DNA from: JAEUTH01 sp039931675
GTDB taxonomy: Bacteria > Bacteroidota > Bacteroidia > AKYH767-A > OLB10
DNA: 64,000 nt
NCBI GenBank assembly: GCA_039931675.1
Contig: JBDTRM010000046.1
Span: 1-64,000, forward strand
Reading direction: 5' to 3'
This document shows, piece by piece, positions 34,764-43,200 of this stretch (within the stretch, counting starts at the first letter, position 1; each line of letters begins with the position of its first letter). Both the position numbers and the translations under genes were made by a program. The notes under the pieces are model-generated. The model worked only from the letters and a program-made list of their open reading frames with translations. It searched no databases and was not told the DNA's origin.

Positions 34764-35338
34764 TTGATAATTGAGTAAACGTTTATTCTATCAATACTTT
34801 CAACAATCCCTGCATTGCGCAAAGGATGGGACTCTGAATTAACTTCGCTTGATTCCATAAATTCAAATGTTTCTATCCAGAAAAATAAACACCATCTATA
34901 ATTTACTCTTCTTTCGTAACGTTGTTTTTTATCAATTAATAAAACTTCTGTTTGCCTTGCCCAAAACAAACCAAAATCTTTAGGTCTTTCAACGCATGTA
35001 AAATAAACTAAGTTGAACTTGCTTTGTAAAGAATCAGTTGACCTCCAATTTTCTTTTGTCTGAAAATAGATGTAATGAACATTCAATTTCTTTTTCAATA
35101 CATCTTTATCATCTTTAAGGTTATGGGACAAATAGATATTTAAATCGTTACCACATTCAGAAACAACAAAATCCTGAACAAAAACACTATCAGCATGATG
35201 AGTAAGCGTAGCAAAATAATCAGGAAGCAATTTATCTTTCAATCCATGTTGCCCAACAAAATGATATGACAAAATTTGAATAGCAAGAAGCGACAGAATA
35301 ATTATCAGCCACTCTCTTATTCTGTTTTTAAAAATCAT
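34760..35338 (-). CDS. Membrane-anchored hypothetical protein
   Basis: 192 residues. N-terminal membrane segment (about 11-28, LIIILSLLAIQILSYHF) preceded by basic residues; no cleavage site seen. The rest is extracytoplasmic, with four Cys and aromatic-rich strands (YIYFQTKENWRSTDS, YRWCLFFWIETFEFM). No recognised family. Coupled by a 4-nt overlap to the following MORN protein. Confidence 0.6.
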   Translation of the reverse strand: MIFKNRIREWLIIILSLLAIQILSYHFVGQHGLKDKLLPDYFATLTHHADSVFVQDFVVSECGNDLNIYLSHNLKDDKDVLKKKLNVHYIYFQTKENWRSTDSLQSKFNLVYFTCVERPKDFGLFWARQTEVLLIDKKQRYERRVNYRWCLFFWIETFEFMESSEVNSESHPLRNAGIVESIDRINVYSIIK

Positions 35339-35387
35339 TCTATTGTTTATTTCTCATTAACAAATCTAATGGTAGTAGTTTCACATT

Positions 35388-35966
35388 CTAATTATCAGCC
35401 CATATAATGTTTTTAACATTATCACTCCTGTGATGAATTTTTGTAATACTAACCTTATTTAAGTCAAATGATTTATCCACTTCATAAAAGTCAAAACCTA
35501 ACTTAATTTTTTCAATCATCTTAATTTTTTTGACGGACATAAAGTTTGCTTCAAAGTCTATTTTACCATTTGGTGAAATTTCTTCTATTACCGGAACATC
35601 TAAATAACAGTAACGAGTGTTCCATAATTTAAAGACAGCGGTGTCATATTGCAAACTATACTGCATTCCATCACATGAAGATGATAAGAAATAAACTGTA
35701 TCCAAATTGTTATTGAATAAAGTCCCCTGAATTTTTAAAATCTCTATTTGAAACTTTGGAATAACTGATGATTTTTCAAGTTCCATATTATTTGGTTTTA
35801 TAAATTCAATATTTTCTGCTTTGAAATCAAACCTGATGTTTTTGTGATTAATAGAATTGGAAATTTTTTCTTCGTCAAATTGTATTGCAGGAAATTTTTT
35901 TTGCACGCCCTCATTACAAGAAAATGCAAATGAAATTGTCAACAGGAATAGCATTACCCGCAACAT
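35388..35966 (-). CDS. Lipoprotein of unknown function
   Basis: 192 residues from ATG 35966, which gives a compact signal peptide with lipobox AFSC; the frame is open upstream to 36044 but those residues are polar. Mature part is beta-rich: FKAENIEFIKPNNMEL, IEILKIQGTLFNNNLDTVYF, ISPNGKIDFEANFM. The pattern of N-terminal strands with an LFNNNLDTVYF core resembles immunoglobulin-like exported proteins. Function unknown. Confidence 0.62.
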   Translation of the reverse strand: MLRVMLFLLTISFAFSCNEGVQKKFPAIQFDEEKISNSINHKNIRFDFKAENIEFIKPNNMELEKSSVIPKFQIEILKIQGTLFNNNLDTVYFLSSSCDGMQYSLQYDTAVFKLWNTRYCYLDVPVIEEISPNGKIDFEANFMSVKKIKMIEKIKLGFDFYEVDKSFDLNKVSITKIHHRSDNVKNIIWADN

Positions 35967-36078
35967 TTTTCGGATGCCATTTACAATTATAATAGCATTT
36001 ATTTTCTCTGCGCTTTGTGAAAAGTGATAATTATTCATCATCATAATTTGGATTTTCTATTTCATCATCTGAAGGTAA

Positions 36079-36552
36079 TCATCCATTATTGATCTTTTCA
36101 ATCAAGGATTTCAGATAACCGAGTACACCTCTCTTAGTGCAATCTATGCAAACGACCTTATTTGTTTCAACGTCTTTGTCATCAATTGTTGCACCGGCTA
36201 CTTCAGTTGCAAACCAAAATCCTTTTGCAAAATTTTTATGTGATGTTGTCATAGGTGTTTTATCATAGTCTTGCGGTTCACCTGTTTTTTCTTCCTTTTG
36301 AACTTCTCTCCAAACAATTTCCTCGTCAAAGTAATCTTCCGTTTTGGATGAAAGTTGCCCGGCACTGCAAGTATAACAAACACCTTTATCAAGGCATCTG
36401 ATAATTACTTCATTTAATAGCTCACTGTCTTCATTATCAGCAATAGTAAAAGCAATCCAATTATTTGTTGGAAGTTTCTCAAACTATTTATTGTCAGTGC
36501 GGACATTGCAATAAAGAATTTGCCGGTTATTTATTTCTCCTAAAATTTCCAA
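36079..36552 (-). pseudogene. Hypothetical gene broken by an in-frame TAG
   Basis: From TTG 36552 the frame reads LEILGEINNRQILYCNVRTD, meets TAG at 36484-36486, and continues without another stop for about 135 codons: FEKLPTNNWIAFTIADNEDS, CLDKGVCYTCSAGQ, EDYFDEEIVWREV, HKNFAKGFWFATEVAGATID, ending YLKSLIEKINNG. Composition is clearly protein-like on both sides of the stop, so this is one gene of ~157 residues with a nonsense codon and no ATG. Family not named; small cytoplasmic protein with three Cys. Lies 40 bp after the MORN-like gene. Confidence 0.72.
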
Positions 36553-36591
36553 TAGAGTAATTTAATTATTTACAACTTATTCCAACCAACA

Positions 36592-37305
36592 TTAATTGTA
36601 CTTCTTTCTTCTAATTAAAATTCCATTTTTGAATTCTTCTTCTAAACGTAAATCCCCGTTCATCCTCCAATATTTCCAAACTCCATTCTTTGGAGGTAAA
36701 TAAGTGGTACGAACTTGTGTTATGAATAATGTGTCAGTTTTATTGACACCGTTTTCATTCATGTCAAATTTATTGATGTAAATATTATCTTGTCCGTACC
36801 TTATGGTGTCAAAATAAATTTGTTTTTTCATAGGAGGGGTAGGGTCATTTGAAAAAGCACAACTGTTAATGGAATCCCTTTTTGACATTTGATAACTTCC
36901 CTGGCTCTTTTTTGTTCCATCATCAAAATATTCTATCCATTCTCCGGTTCTGAAATCCTTGAAGTATTTGCCTTTCCTTTTAATATTTCCATTGTAATAA
37001 TATTCAACAAATGGACCTTCAAAATTTGCATTAGTGTTGGAGGTAATAGTATAAACCGGTTTACCATTTAAAAAATAGGCGGTTTCAGTTGCAATTGTCA
37101 GCGTTGAATCAACAATAATTATCCTTTCTACAACATCTCCACCTTCATAATTACACCTAAATATATATTGCCCGGTTACTGAATCATGTTCGTGACTGAA
37201 ATAGTCGGGATTCATATAGTAATTAAAAAAGGCAACAGTATCCTGGGCAACTACTTCACTGCAACATACAACCAGAAAAATATAAATTAAACAGAAGGAT
37301 TTCAT
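36592..37305 (-). CDS. Exported MORN/YwqK-like protein
   Basis: 237 residues. Signal peptide to about residue 20 (LVVCCSEVVAQ). MORN-like repeats in the middle: TAYFLNGKPVYTI, GPFVEYYYNGNIKRKGKYFK, TGEWIEYFDDGTKKSQGSYQ; then a conserved-looking insert with DPTPPMKKQIYFDTIRYGQD and a final repeat GVWKYWRMNGDLRLEEEFKN. Function unknown. Repeat III (inverted copy) lies 125 bp upstream and carries a promoter-like sequence pointing at this gene. Confidence 0.72.
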   Translation of the reverse strand: MKSFCLIYIFLVVCCSEVVAQDTVAFFNYYMNPDYFSHEHDSVTGQYIFRCNYEGGDVVERIIIVDSTLTIATETAYFLNGKPVYTITSNTNANFEGPFVEYYYNGNIKRKGKYFKDFRTGEWIEYFDDGTKKSQGSYQMSKRDSINSCAFSNDPTPPMKKQIYFDTIRYGQDNIYINKFDMNENGVNKTDTLFITQVRTTYLPPKNGVWKYWRMNGDLRLEEEFKNGILIRRKKYN

Positions 37306-37430
37306 TTAATAAGATTTTTGTTTTACGTTTTGAACTATTCAATTGGTATGCATTGACGCGTACTAAGCCGAAACTGTTTATTGAATGTTCGTCAGTTTGA
37401 TGTTAGCACTGTTTCTGCAAAATGGCAGCT

Positions 37431-37551
37431 CACATGTTATTATCCTAACAAACATAATCGAAAGGTTCTTATATCCAATATGTTTATATCACGGCAATGT
37501 TTATACTGAGATAAATTTGACAACTTTCAAAAAAGTTGTCAAATTTCTTGT
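37431..37551 (-). repeat. Repeat III copy 2, inverted
   Basis: Reverse complement matches 11097-11223. Perfect 15-bp hairpin (37513-37527 with 37532-37546). On the minus strand TTG (37478-37476), 19 nt, TATGTTTG (37456-37449) matches the Bacteroidota promoter pattern and points toward 37305. Confidence 0.8.
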
Positions 37552-37555
37552 CGCA

Positions 37556-38107
37556 TTAATTGACATACACAAAGCGACTAAATAATTGAAAGTCTATTCC
37601 CAAAGTTAAATAAGTCTGATTCGAAAATGTTTCCGTTGTTTTTATCGGCACCAAAACTCCGAGGAATAAATATTTATTTGAATTCACTGTATAACCAATG
37701 TGTAAGTCAGCAAATTGGTTTAGTTCATTTTTTCCAAAAAAAACATCATAAAAAAAACCGATTTTAAGTTTTACTTGTGTTCGGGGAAGAATTTTAAAGA
37801 TATCTCCGATTTTTAGTTTAAGGAGGTTTTCCTGATTTAAATTGGCATACCCAATGGAAAAATTAATATCGTTATCATAAACTCTTTTACAATTGCTTGT
37901 TCGGGTATATAGCCAGTATCTGAAAGTTAGATTAGCATTATAAACAAAAGGACTTGGGAACATAAATTCTGGTCCGACATACAAAGACGGTCCAAAATCA
38001 GCAAAATAACACGTCTTTTTAACTGAATCAACAGGTACTATGTCTTGAGCGAAAAGATTTTGCGATAGAAAAAAAAATAGAATAAGCATTCTACCTGTTT
38101 TCGTCAT
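37556..38107 (-). CDS. Probable outer membrane beta-barrel protein
   Basis: 183 residues. Signal peptide ends LFAQ (about residue 20). The mature part shows alternating short amphipathic strands typical of a small barrel: SLYVGPEFMF, NANLTFRYWLYTR, DINFSIGYANL, VKLKIGFFYDVFFG, DLHIGYTVNS, YLFLGVLVPI, TYLTLGIDFQLFSRFVYV. The last residue is not aromatic, which is atypical for BAM substrates. Role unknown. Confidence 0.62.
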   Translation of the reverse strand: MTKTGRMLILFFFLSQNLFAQDIVPVDSVKKTCYFADFGPSLYVGPEFMFPSPFVYNANLTFRYWLYTRTSNCKRVYDNDINFSIGYANLNQENLLKLKIGDIFKILPRTQVKLKIGFFYDVFFGKNELNQFADLHIGYTVNSNKYLFLGVLVPIKTTETFSNQTYLTLGIDFQLFSRFVYVN

Positions 38108-38223
38108 TCCCTGAAAAATTGAATCAACATATTAATATCCATATATCTTTTTATTCATGATTTGTCCCTTGTTTAGCTTTACCTGATACTTCAGTCACAG
38201 GAAATAGGAATTGTTCAGTTCCA

Positions 38224-38775
38224 CTAATTAAATAATACAATGAGTAATAAAATCACAGCTATAACAATCAATGTCACCTTAATTTCAAAACCGAAAAAAG
38301 GCTTAATATCTGTATATGGGGCTGTTACCAAACCTAAATCTTTTGTGATTTTATCCACTGCTTTAGCGTCTTTACTTTTGAAGAAATAGGTTTGGGTAGG
38401 ATAGGTGTCAAGCTGAACGCCAACATTTTTATCTTCACGGTAAAACTCAATATTCCTGCGCGAAAGCAACGCTTCAAATTTTGGTATATCTGCAATCCTC
38501 ACTTGAAATGAGTTGTCCTGATTTTTAAACTCAACTACATTTTTATAGTATGCTGCTTTCTCTTTAACTTCCTGTTCATAGAATTTTTCTTCCTCTGTTT
38601 CTTTCTGATCTCTTTCTTCCAGCTTTTTATTAAGATCATCTGTCCATTTTCTTTCCGCAATAATCTGCTTTGCTGCAATTACTGCATCGGGTTGATAGTC
38701 GTCAGGTGACAGAACAATTTTAAACAGTTCGTCTTTGTTGAAACTTTTATAGGTGTCGTAAAACTTTGTTGTCAT
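38224..38775 (-). CDS. Cytoplasmic hypothetical protein with C-terminal membrane anchor
   Basis: 183 residues. N-terminal helical part (YKSFNKDELFKIVLSPDDYQ, AVIAAKQIIAERKWTDDLNK), a charged coiled coil (about 48-80), a ferredoxin-like part with NSFQVRIADIPKFEALLSRR and TQTYFFKSKDAKAVDKITKD, and a C-terminal membrane helix (165-182). The middle resembles the small signal-transducing DUF2007-type fold, with low certainty. The repeat II copy just upstream carries an ATG that opens only a short frame (MNYEGIL). Confidence 0.6.
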   Translation of the reverse strand: MTTKFYDTYKSFNKDELFKIVLSPDDYQPDAVIAAKQIIAERKWTDDLNKKLEERDQKETEEEKFYEQEVKEKAAYYKNVVEFKNQDNSFQVRIADIPKFEALLSRRNIEFYREDKNVGVQLDTYPTQTYFFKSKDAKAVDKITKDLGLVTAPYTDIKPFFGFEIKVTLIVIAVILLLIVLFN

Positions 38776-38792
38776 AAAATACCTTCATAATT

Positions 38793-38823
38793 CATTTTAA
38801 AAATATTTGGTTCGCGAAAAGTA
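38793..38823 (-). repeat. Repeat II copy (truncated)
   Basis: CATTTTAAAAATATTTGG then TTCGCGAAAAGTA on the + strand; the terminal GGGAATAAA is missing, replaced by the 3' end of the next cassette. Confidence 0.8.
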
Positions 38824-38838
38824 ATCATATCAATTTTT

Positions 38839-39351
38839 TTAAACTTTGTTCAATGCGGAGAGAAATTGTTTAGCATCATGAACTATTTTGTCTTTATACA
38901 AGTCAACTTTTTTTAATTTCTCTTTGAGCATTTGGCTATCCCATTGATGGTATTCTGATGGTATTGGCAAATCGTCCAATTCACTTTCGTAACCGATACC
39001 AAGTTTAACCGGAATAAAACTTTCTCCTGTATCAAAATAAAGTTCGCGAAGTTTACGTGTTGCTTCAACTAAATCAATTTTTTGTTCGATAATGTCTGTC
39101 AGGAGTTTTTTTGCTCTCCAAATATTAAACTCATCATTGTCAATGTATGGTTTTATTTTCTCTTTAATTTTTGAAAAACTGCCCCTTTGATTGTAGTCAA
39201 AAGAGATTAGGTCAAAATGTAGTTCGGCTTGTAAATCTGTTTCAAGAATATCTGAGTATTTATAAACCCATTGTTCAAAATCTTTGACAGATAAATCAAG
39301 GTTAAGGAGTTGAAAAAATATCTGCTTCGTAGTTTCGGTTAATTTGTTCAT
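38839..39351 (-). CDS. Hypothetical protein, duplicate of 42620-43132
   Basis: 170 residues, cytoplasmic, helical, acidic. No named family; size and composition recall contact-dependent immunity proteins. Opening TKQIFFQLLNLDLSVKDFEQ, middle NIWRAKKLLTDIIEQKIDLV, end SEYHQWDSQMLKEKLKKVD. About 350 bp (38978-39330) match the second copy with a single visible difference, while the last 135 bp and the first codons differ at many positions, so the middle was recently copied or converted. Preceded by a zinc-ribbon gene 13 bp upstream. Confidence 0.7.
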   Translation of the reverse strand: MNKLTETTKQIFFQLLNLDLSVKDFEQWVYKYSDILETDLQAELHFDLISFDYNQRGSFSKIKEKIKPYIDNDEFNIWRAKKLLTDIIEQKIDLVEATRKLRELYFDTGESFIPVKLGIGYESELDDLPIPSEYHQWDSQMLKEKLKKVDLYKDKIVHDAKQFLSALNKV

Positions 39352-39363
39352 TTAAAATTGATG

Positions 39364-39663
39364 TTAATCTCTCTTATGCCCGCAAGCAGCACAAAATGAA
39401 GCTTGGGGTGTTCGATATGGCTTGCCACAGTTTTCACAAGGCGGTCCGTATATAGAAATACGATGATGCATAATCGCATTTGGCTCCGTTTCTTCAAATC
39501 CCGTTATCTCAAAATAATAATCAAGTATTTTTTTAAATCGTTCTTGTCTATTATGCTTTAAGTTTTTAAATTCCTCAGAATAATAAAGACGAGCTTGTTC
39601 ATATTCAGCTTCATCAAGCATCGGAATTTCCATTTTACATCGCCAGCACCAAAGAGCCTTCAT
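39364..39663 (-). CDS. Small zinc-ribbon protein
   Basis: 99 residues. Three CxxC motifs: CWRC near the N-terminus (6-9), CENC and CAAC near the C-terminus (FCAACGHKRD), enough for one rubredoxin-like knuckle pair plus an extra. The helical middle (YEQARLYYSEEFKNLKHNRQ) separates them. Cytoplasmic. Nucleic acid or protein binding is possible; no specific function seen. Immediately upstream of the duplicated gene, so the pair may travel as one cassette. Confidence 0.68.
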   Translation of the reverse strand: MKALWCWRCKMEIPMLDEAEYEQARLYYSEEFKNLKHNRQERFKKILDYYFEITGFEETEPNAIMHHRISIYGPPCENCGKPYRTPQASFCAACGHKRD

Positions 39664-39720
39664 TTATTTATTAATTTTATTTATTCAACTTGAGTATGGA
39701 TAATTGCAAAAAGTAAAATT

Positions 39721-40374
39721 TTATTTAAGGGGCAATATTAACCGTTTGCCATTTGTGAAATTAACTACTATTTCAATTTCTTTTACTTCTGTCATTCCAA
39801 TAGTATCATCTTGAAATTCTTTTGGCAGAGAAATCATTTTAATTGCCTTATTGTTTTCTGAAAAAAGGTTTCTCTCTTTTTTTAAATTAAAAGCTCCTTT
39901 TGCGAATAACTTTGTTTTATCCGAAGCAATCTTATAAATAAAAATATCTCTATTAGATTCTGCTGAACGTTCCATTCGATAACTATCCATTTTCATTTGA
40001 CCATTTATCAATTCGCATATTGTTATTTCACCATCATTAGGACTTGAACATACAACTAAATAAATCGAATTACTGTCATTGTAAAAAAATTTCGGAACGT
40101 ATTTATGAGGTGAACGGCAATCAAATTGATAACCAAGAATTGTATCCTTCCCTTGAATACTTACCTCCACGGTATAAAAACTGTCAACAACTATATATTT
40201 CACAAAAGTTCCTTCAGAAATTATAGTGTCCCATTTATACATGCATTGATAAATGCTGCTATCCCTTTCCTTTGCTTTTGCTGCTATATCATCATGCGAT
40301 TTCTTCTCAACGTTAGAACAACCTGAATACAAAAAAGCAAGAAATAAAATTCTTAATGAATAAACACGGAACAT
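39721..40374 (-). CDS. Lipoprotein of unknown function
   Basis: 217 residues from ATG 40374 (an in-frame ATG five codons upstream is possible). Lipobox FLYSGC. The mature part looks like a beta-rich exported domain: VVDSFYTVEVSIQGKDTILG, SNSIYLVVCSSPNDGEITIC, ending VKEIEIVVNFTNGKRLILPL. No catalytic motif recognised. Confidence 0.63.
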   Translation of the reverse strand: MFRVYSLRILFLAFLYSGCSNVEKKSHDDIAAKAKERDSSIYQCMYKWDTIISEGTFVKYIVVDSFYTVEVSIQGKDTILGYQFDCRSPHKYVPKFFYNDSNSIYLVVCSSPNDGEITICELINGQMKMDSYRMERSAESNRDIFIYKIASDKTKLFAKGAFNLKKERNLFSENNKAIKMISLPKEFQDDTIGMTEVKEIEIVVNFTNGKRLILPLK

Positions 40375-40433
40375 AGAACCATTTTTCAATTCGATTCAAA
40401 AGTCATAAGTTAAATAAAAACATTCAAGTCTGA

Positions 40434-40895
40434 TTAATTTTTGACAGAATCGCATAATGATCTATTAAAAAGTACTATCTTATATAAATCTGGTGAATAA
40501 TCTTCCTCTCTGTCAGGCTTTATTATTTTATTATTCCGATAAATATAAATCGAGTTAATATTTTCAAGTAGTAACGAATCTATATTATAACGTTCCACAA
40601 AGTATTTGTTGTTATGGAGAGGATTTTCTATTTGAAAAAAAACACTAATTGAATCTTCGAAATGGAAACATGCTCCGGAAATTATATCCATATCAAGAAC
40701 CAAAGGTTTTATACAGTAATATTTAAACGGGATGTTATTTAATATGGAGTCACAGCGTCTATTTAAATTATCTGCAATATTAAAATCGTTAACAAAATAA
40801 TTTTCAATTTTGGAAAACTTCAAAACCTTATTTTTTTGACCTGATGCGGATGCCAGGCAAAATGTAACAAGAGAAAGAAAAATAATATATTTCAT
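40434..40895 (-). CDS. Exported hypothetical protein
   Basis: 153 residues. Signal peptide MKYIIFLSLVTFCLASASGQ. Mature part short with four Cys (RCDSILNNIPFKYYCIKPLV) and an acidic end with NSIYIYRNNKIIKPDREEDY. Family not recognised. No repeat is visible between it and its neighbours. Confidence 0.6.
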   Translation of the reverse strand: MKYIIFLSLVTFCLASASGQKNKVLKFSKIENYFVNDFNIADNLNRRCDSILNNIPFKYYCIKPLVLDMDIISGACFHFEDSISVFFQIENPLHNNKYFVERYNIDSLLLENINSIYIYRNNKIIKPDREEDYSPDLYKIVLFNRSLCDSVKN

Positions 40896-40946
40896 TTCGT
40901 TACTTCTTAAAATTCAATTCTCTTTATTATTGAAAAGTTAACTTGA

Positions 40947-41270
40947 TTAAAATTGCTCAAACTTTCTCAATTTAATTTTCCATTGTTTTTCTTTTTTAAT
41001 GACATAAACACAAGCATTGTAGGAATACCAAACTATAACGACTGCATATTTCTTTTTTACTATTAAAGGATAACTGCACGAAACAAGTTCCCTAGGACGT
41101 TCTGTTTCTTCTGATAGCGTTGCTAATCGAAATGGAATATTTAAACGACAGTTTTCTAAGTTAATTTGATAAGATGTATTTGGCACAATGTCTTTAAACT
41201 TAAAATATTTTTTCATGTCTTTATATTCCAATTCAAAAAGTGTTTTTGTAACTTTAAACTGAGGTCGCAA
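40947..41270 (-). CDS. Hypothetical protein, probably 5'-damaged
   Basis: 107 codons from TTG 41270, with VTKTLFELEYKDMKKYFKFK and YPLIVKKKYAVVIVWYSYNA. The frame stays open upstream (about 41320) with protein-like residues (WKYGFEVCLKIKTQLRP) but without ATG, GTG or any better start, and an ATG farther up (near 41375, MKIIFRREIFKGGF) is in another frame. This suggests one or two frameshifts in a once longer gene. Function unknown. Confidence 0.45.
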   Translation of the reverse strand: MRPQFKVTKTLFELEYKDMKKYFKFKDIVPNTSYQINLENCRLNIPFRLATLSEETERPRELVSCSYPLIVKKKYAVVIVWYSYNACVYVIKKEKQWKIKLRKFEQF

Positions 41271-41408
41271 TTGTGTCTTGATTTTTAGACATACTTCAAA
41301 TCCATATTTCCATTTGGTTTACCGGATTAAAACCCACCTTTAAAAATTTCTCTTCTAAATATAATTTTCATCCCTTATGTGCGTGAAGGTATTTCATAGT
41401 GCTTGTAT

Positions 41409-42044
41409 TTATCTTTTTATTGCGCGTTCGTTATTTAATTCGATTCGTAAATATCTTAATGTTTTATCCGTTGAACATTCATAGTCGTAACCGAATATTG
41501 TCACTTGATTGTCCACGGTATTAACGCTGTCTATTGAATAGTTGTCTGGAATAAATTCTTCGTTTGTAATTATATATCCTTTGTCTGTGTCTATTATTAT
41601 TGCTTTATGTGGTTGCCAGCAGTGTCCATTTGCATACGGTGGAGTGAGCCAATAGGTAATTACTGCGTCTGCATATTTATTATTGTTGAAGTCTGCAGTG
41701 AAAATTGTATCGTAGGCAACGCTTAGTTTATTGTTGTCTGCTTCGGTCATTTTACCAAGGTCAGGTAAGTTGTCCGAATTATAACAGCCCTTCTTTTTAA
41801 AATGTTCATATAAGATTTTCTTAGCCAAACCATGAGTCAAGTTCAAACCATTATATTTTGAAACATTAAATTTCGAAACAGTAATTGTCGTGTCCAACTT
41901 TTGATATGTCATTGCAGCCAAATCATTATTGTTAGATGCTTTTGCATCGGCTAAATTGTCTTTGTTAGCTTGTTTAATTCTATTGTTACAAGAAGCAAGA
42001 AGCAAAAAGGTCAAGATTAAAGTATTTAATATCTGTCTTTTCAT
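41409..42044 (-). CDS. Lipoprotein of unknown function
   Basis: 211 residues from ATG 42044. Lipobox LLLASC. The mature part has an Asn-rich linker, then SKYNGLNLTHGLAKKILYEH, FNNNKYADAVITYWLTPPYA and DTDKGYIITNEEFIPDNYSI. The FTADFNNNKYADAVI segment resembles the Asp/Asn-rich turns seen in exported Bacteroidota proteins reporting on external state. Four nt after it the next lipoprotein of the same size class ends, but it reads into this one from upstream, so they may share a transcript. Confidence 0.65.
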   Translation of the reverse strand: MKRQILNTLILTFLLLASCNNRIKQANKDNLADAKASNNNDLAAMTYQKLDTTITVSKFNVSKYNGLNLTHGLAKKILYEHFKKKGCYNSDNLPDLGKMTEADNNKLSVAYDTIFTADFNNNKYADAVITYWLTPPYANGHCWQPHKAIIIDTDKGYIITNEEFIPDNYSIDSVNTVDNQVTIFGYDYECSTDKTLRYLRIELNNERAIKR

Positions 42045-42063
42045 AATGACGTACAACATTTTA

Positions 42064-42555
42064 TTACCTGCCGTTTTTCATTTCTTTTCTCCAGGTTTCC
42101 AGGTTAATTATTGTATCATTTACGGTGTCGTAATATTTTATTTCAAAATTATCAGGATAAACAAAAAAGTTAAAGTGCGAAACAAAGTTTGTTCCGTTGT
42201 CCTCTCCGGCTTTCACCCAATAATATTTTTCGCCTGTTTCATTTGGTGTCTGGTAAATCCAAACTCTTAAATGTCGCGCTCCTTTCGTATGCCTTTCAAT
42301 ATAATTTGCTCGTTCTTTTACTTCGGGGAGAGCCAAGATAATTTCATATATTTTTTTCTCGTTTTTATCAGATTCAATTATTGAATCTGTTTTCAGGGTA
42401 TCGCTTAGATTTATATTTTTATTTATTCCACTGTAGGTCTTTGATAATACCTGTGTTGAATCACGTTTGGCTTCACTCACTTGTTGAATGTCTGATTTTT
42501 TATTTTGTCCGCATGAAATAAACAATATTGAAAAAATGATAGACAAGAATCTCAT
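42064..42555 (-). CDS. Lipoprotein of unknown function
   Basis: 163 residues from ATG 42555; longer in-frame starts at 42603 and 42657 overlap the next gene and add basic residues. Lipobox LFISCG. After a polar linker (QVSEAKRDSTQVLS), a compact domain with ILALPEVKERANYIERHTKG and RVWIYQTPNETGEKYYWVKA. The VKERANYIE pattern with a later WVKAGEDNG looks like a small conserved exported domain, not named here. Positioned between a lipoprotein and the second duplicate gene. Confidence 0.65.
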   Translation of the reverse strand: MRFLSIIFSILFISCGQNKKSDIQQVSEAKRDSTQVLSKTYSGINKNINLSDTLKTDSIIESDKNEKKIYEIILALPEVKERANYIERHTKGARHLRVWIYQTPNETGEKYYWVKAGEDNGTNFVSHFNFFVYPDNFEIKYYDTVNDTIINLETWRKEMKNGR

Positions 42556-42619
42556 TCGTTCAATACTCAGAACAATTCTTTTAAAAAGTTTGTTTATCTG
42601 CATGTTATGCCGTTTTTTT

Positions 42620-43132
42620 TTATTCTTTGTCCAATGTAGCAAGAAATTGTTTTGCATCTCGAATCAGTTTGTCTTTATACAGGTCAACCTTTTTTAATTT
42701 CTCTTTCAGCATTCTGCTGTCCCATTGATGATATTCTGAAGGTATTGGTAAATCATCCAATTCACTTTCGTAACCGATACCAAGTTTAACCGGAATAAAA
42801 CTTTCTCCAGTATCAAAATAAAGTTCGCGAAGTTTACGTGTTGCTTCAACTAAATCAATTTTTTGTTCGATAATGTCTGTCAGGAGTTTTTTTGCTCTCC
42901 AAATATTAAACTCATCATTGTCAATGTATGGTTTTATTTTCTCTTTAATTTTTGAAAAACTGCCCCTTTGATTGTAGTCAAAAGAGATTAGGTCAAAATG
43001 TAGTTCGGCTTGTAAATCTGTTTCAAGAATATCTGAGTATTTATAAACCCATTGTTCAAAATCTTTGACAGATAAATCAAGGTTAAGGAGTTGAAAAAAT
43101 ATCTGCTTCGTTATGTGACTCAAGTTGCTCAT
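42620..43132 (-). CDS. Hypothetical protein, duplicate of 38839-39351
   Basis: 170 residues, differing from the first copy only at the two ends. Here the start follows repeat II copy at 43161 by 28 nt, and the usual zinc-ribbon partner is absent, which supports movement of the gene on its own. See the first copy for description. Confidence 0.7.
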   Translation of the reverse strand: MSNLSHITKQIFFQLLNLDLSVKDFEQWVYKYSDILETDLQAELHFDLISFDYNQRGSFSKIKEKIKPYIDNDEFNIWRAKKLLTDIIEQKIDLVEATRKLRELYFDTGESFIPVKLGIGYESELDDLPIPSEYHQWDSRMLKEKLKKVDLYKDKLIRDAKQFLATLDKE

Positions 43133-43160
43133 TTAAATTGCATCTGCAATATTTTACTTC

Positions 43161-43200
43161 CATTTTAAAAATATTTGGTTTGTGAAAAGTAGGGAATAAA
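43161..43200 (-). repeat. Repeat II copy
   Basis: CATTTTAAAAATATTTGG then TTTGTGAAAAGTAGGGAATA on the + strand. The start of the duplicated gene lies 28 nt further in the minus direction. Confidence 0.88.
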
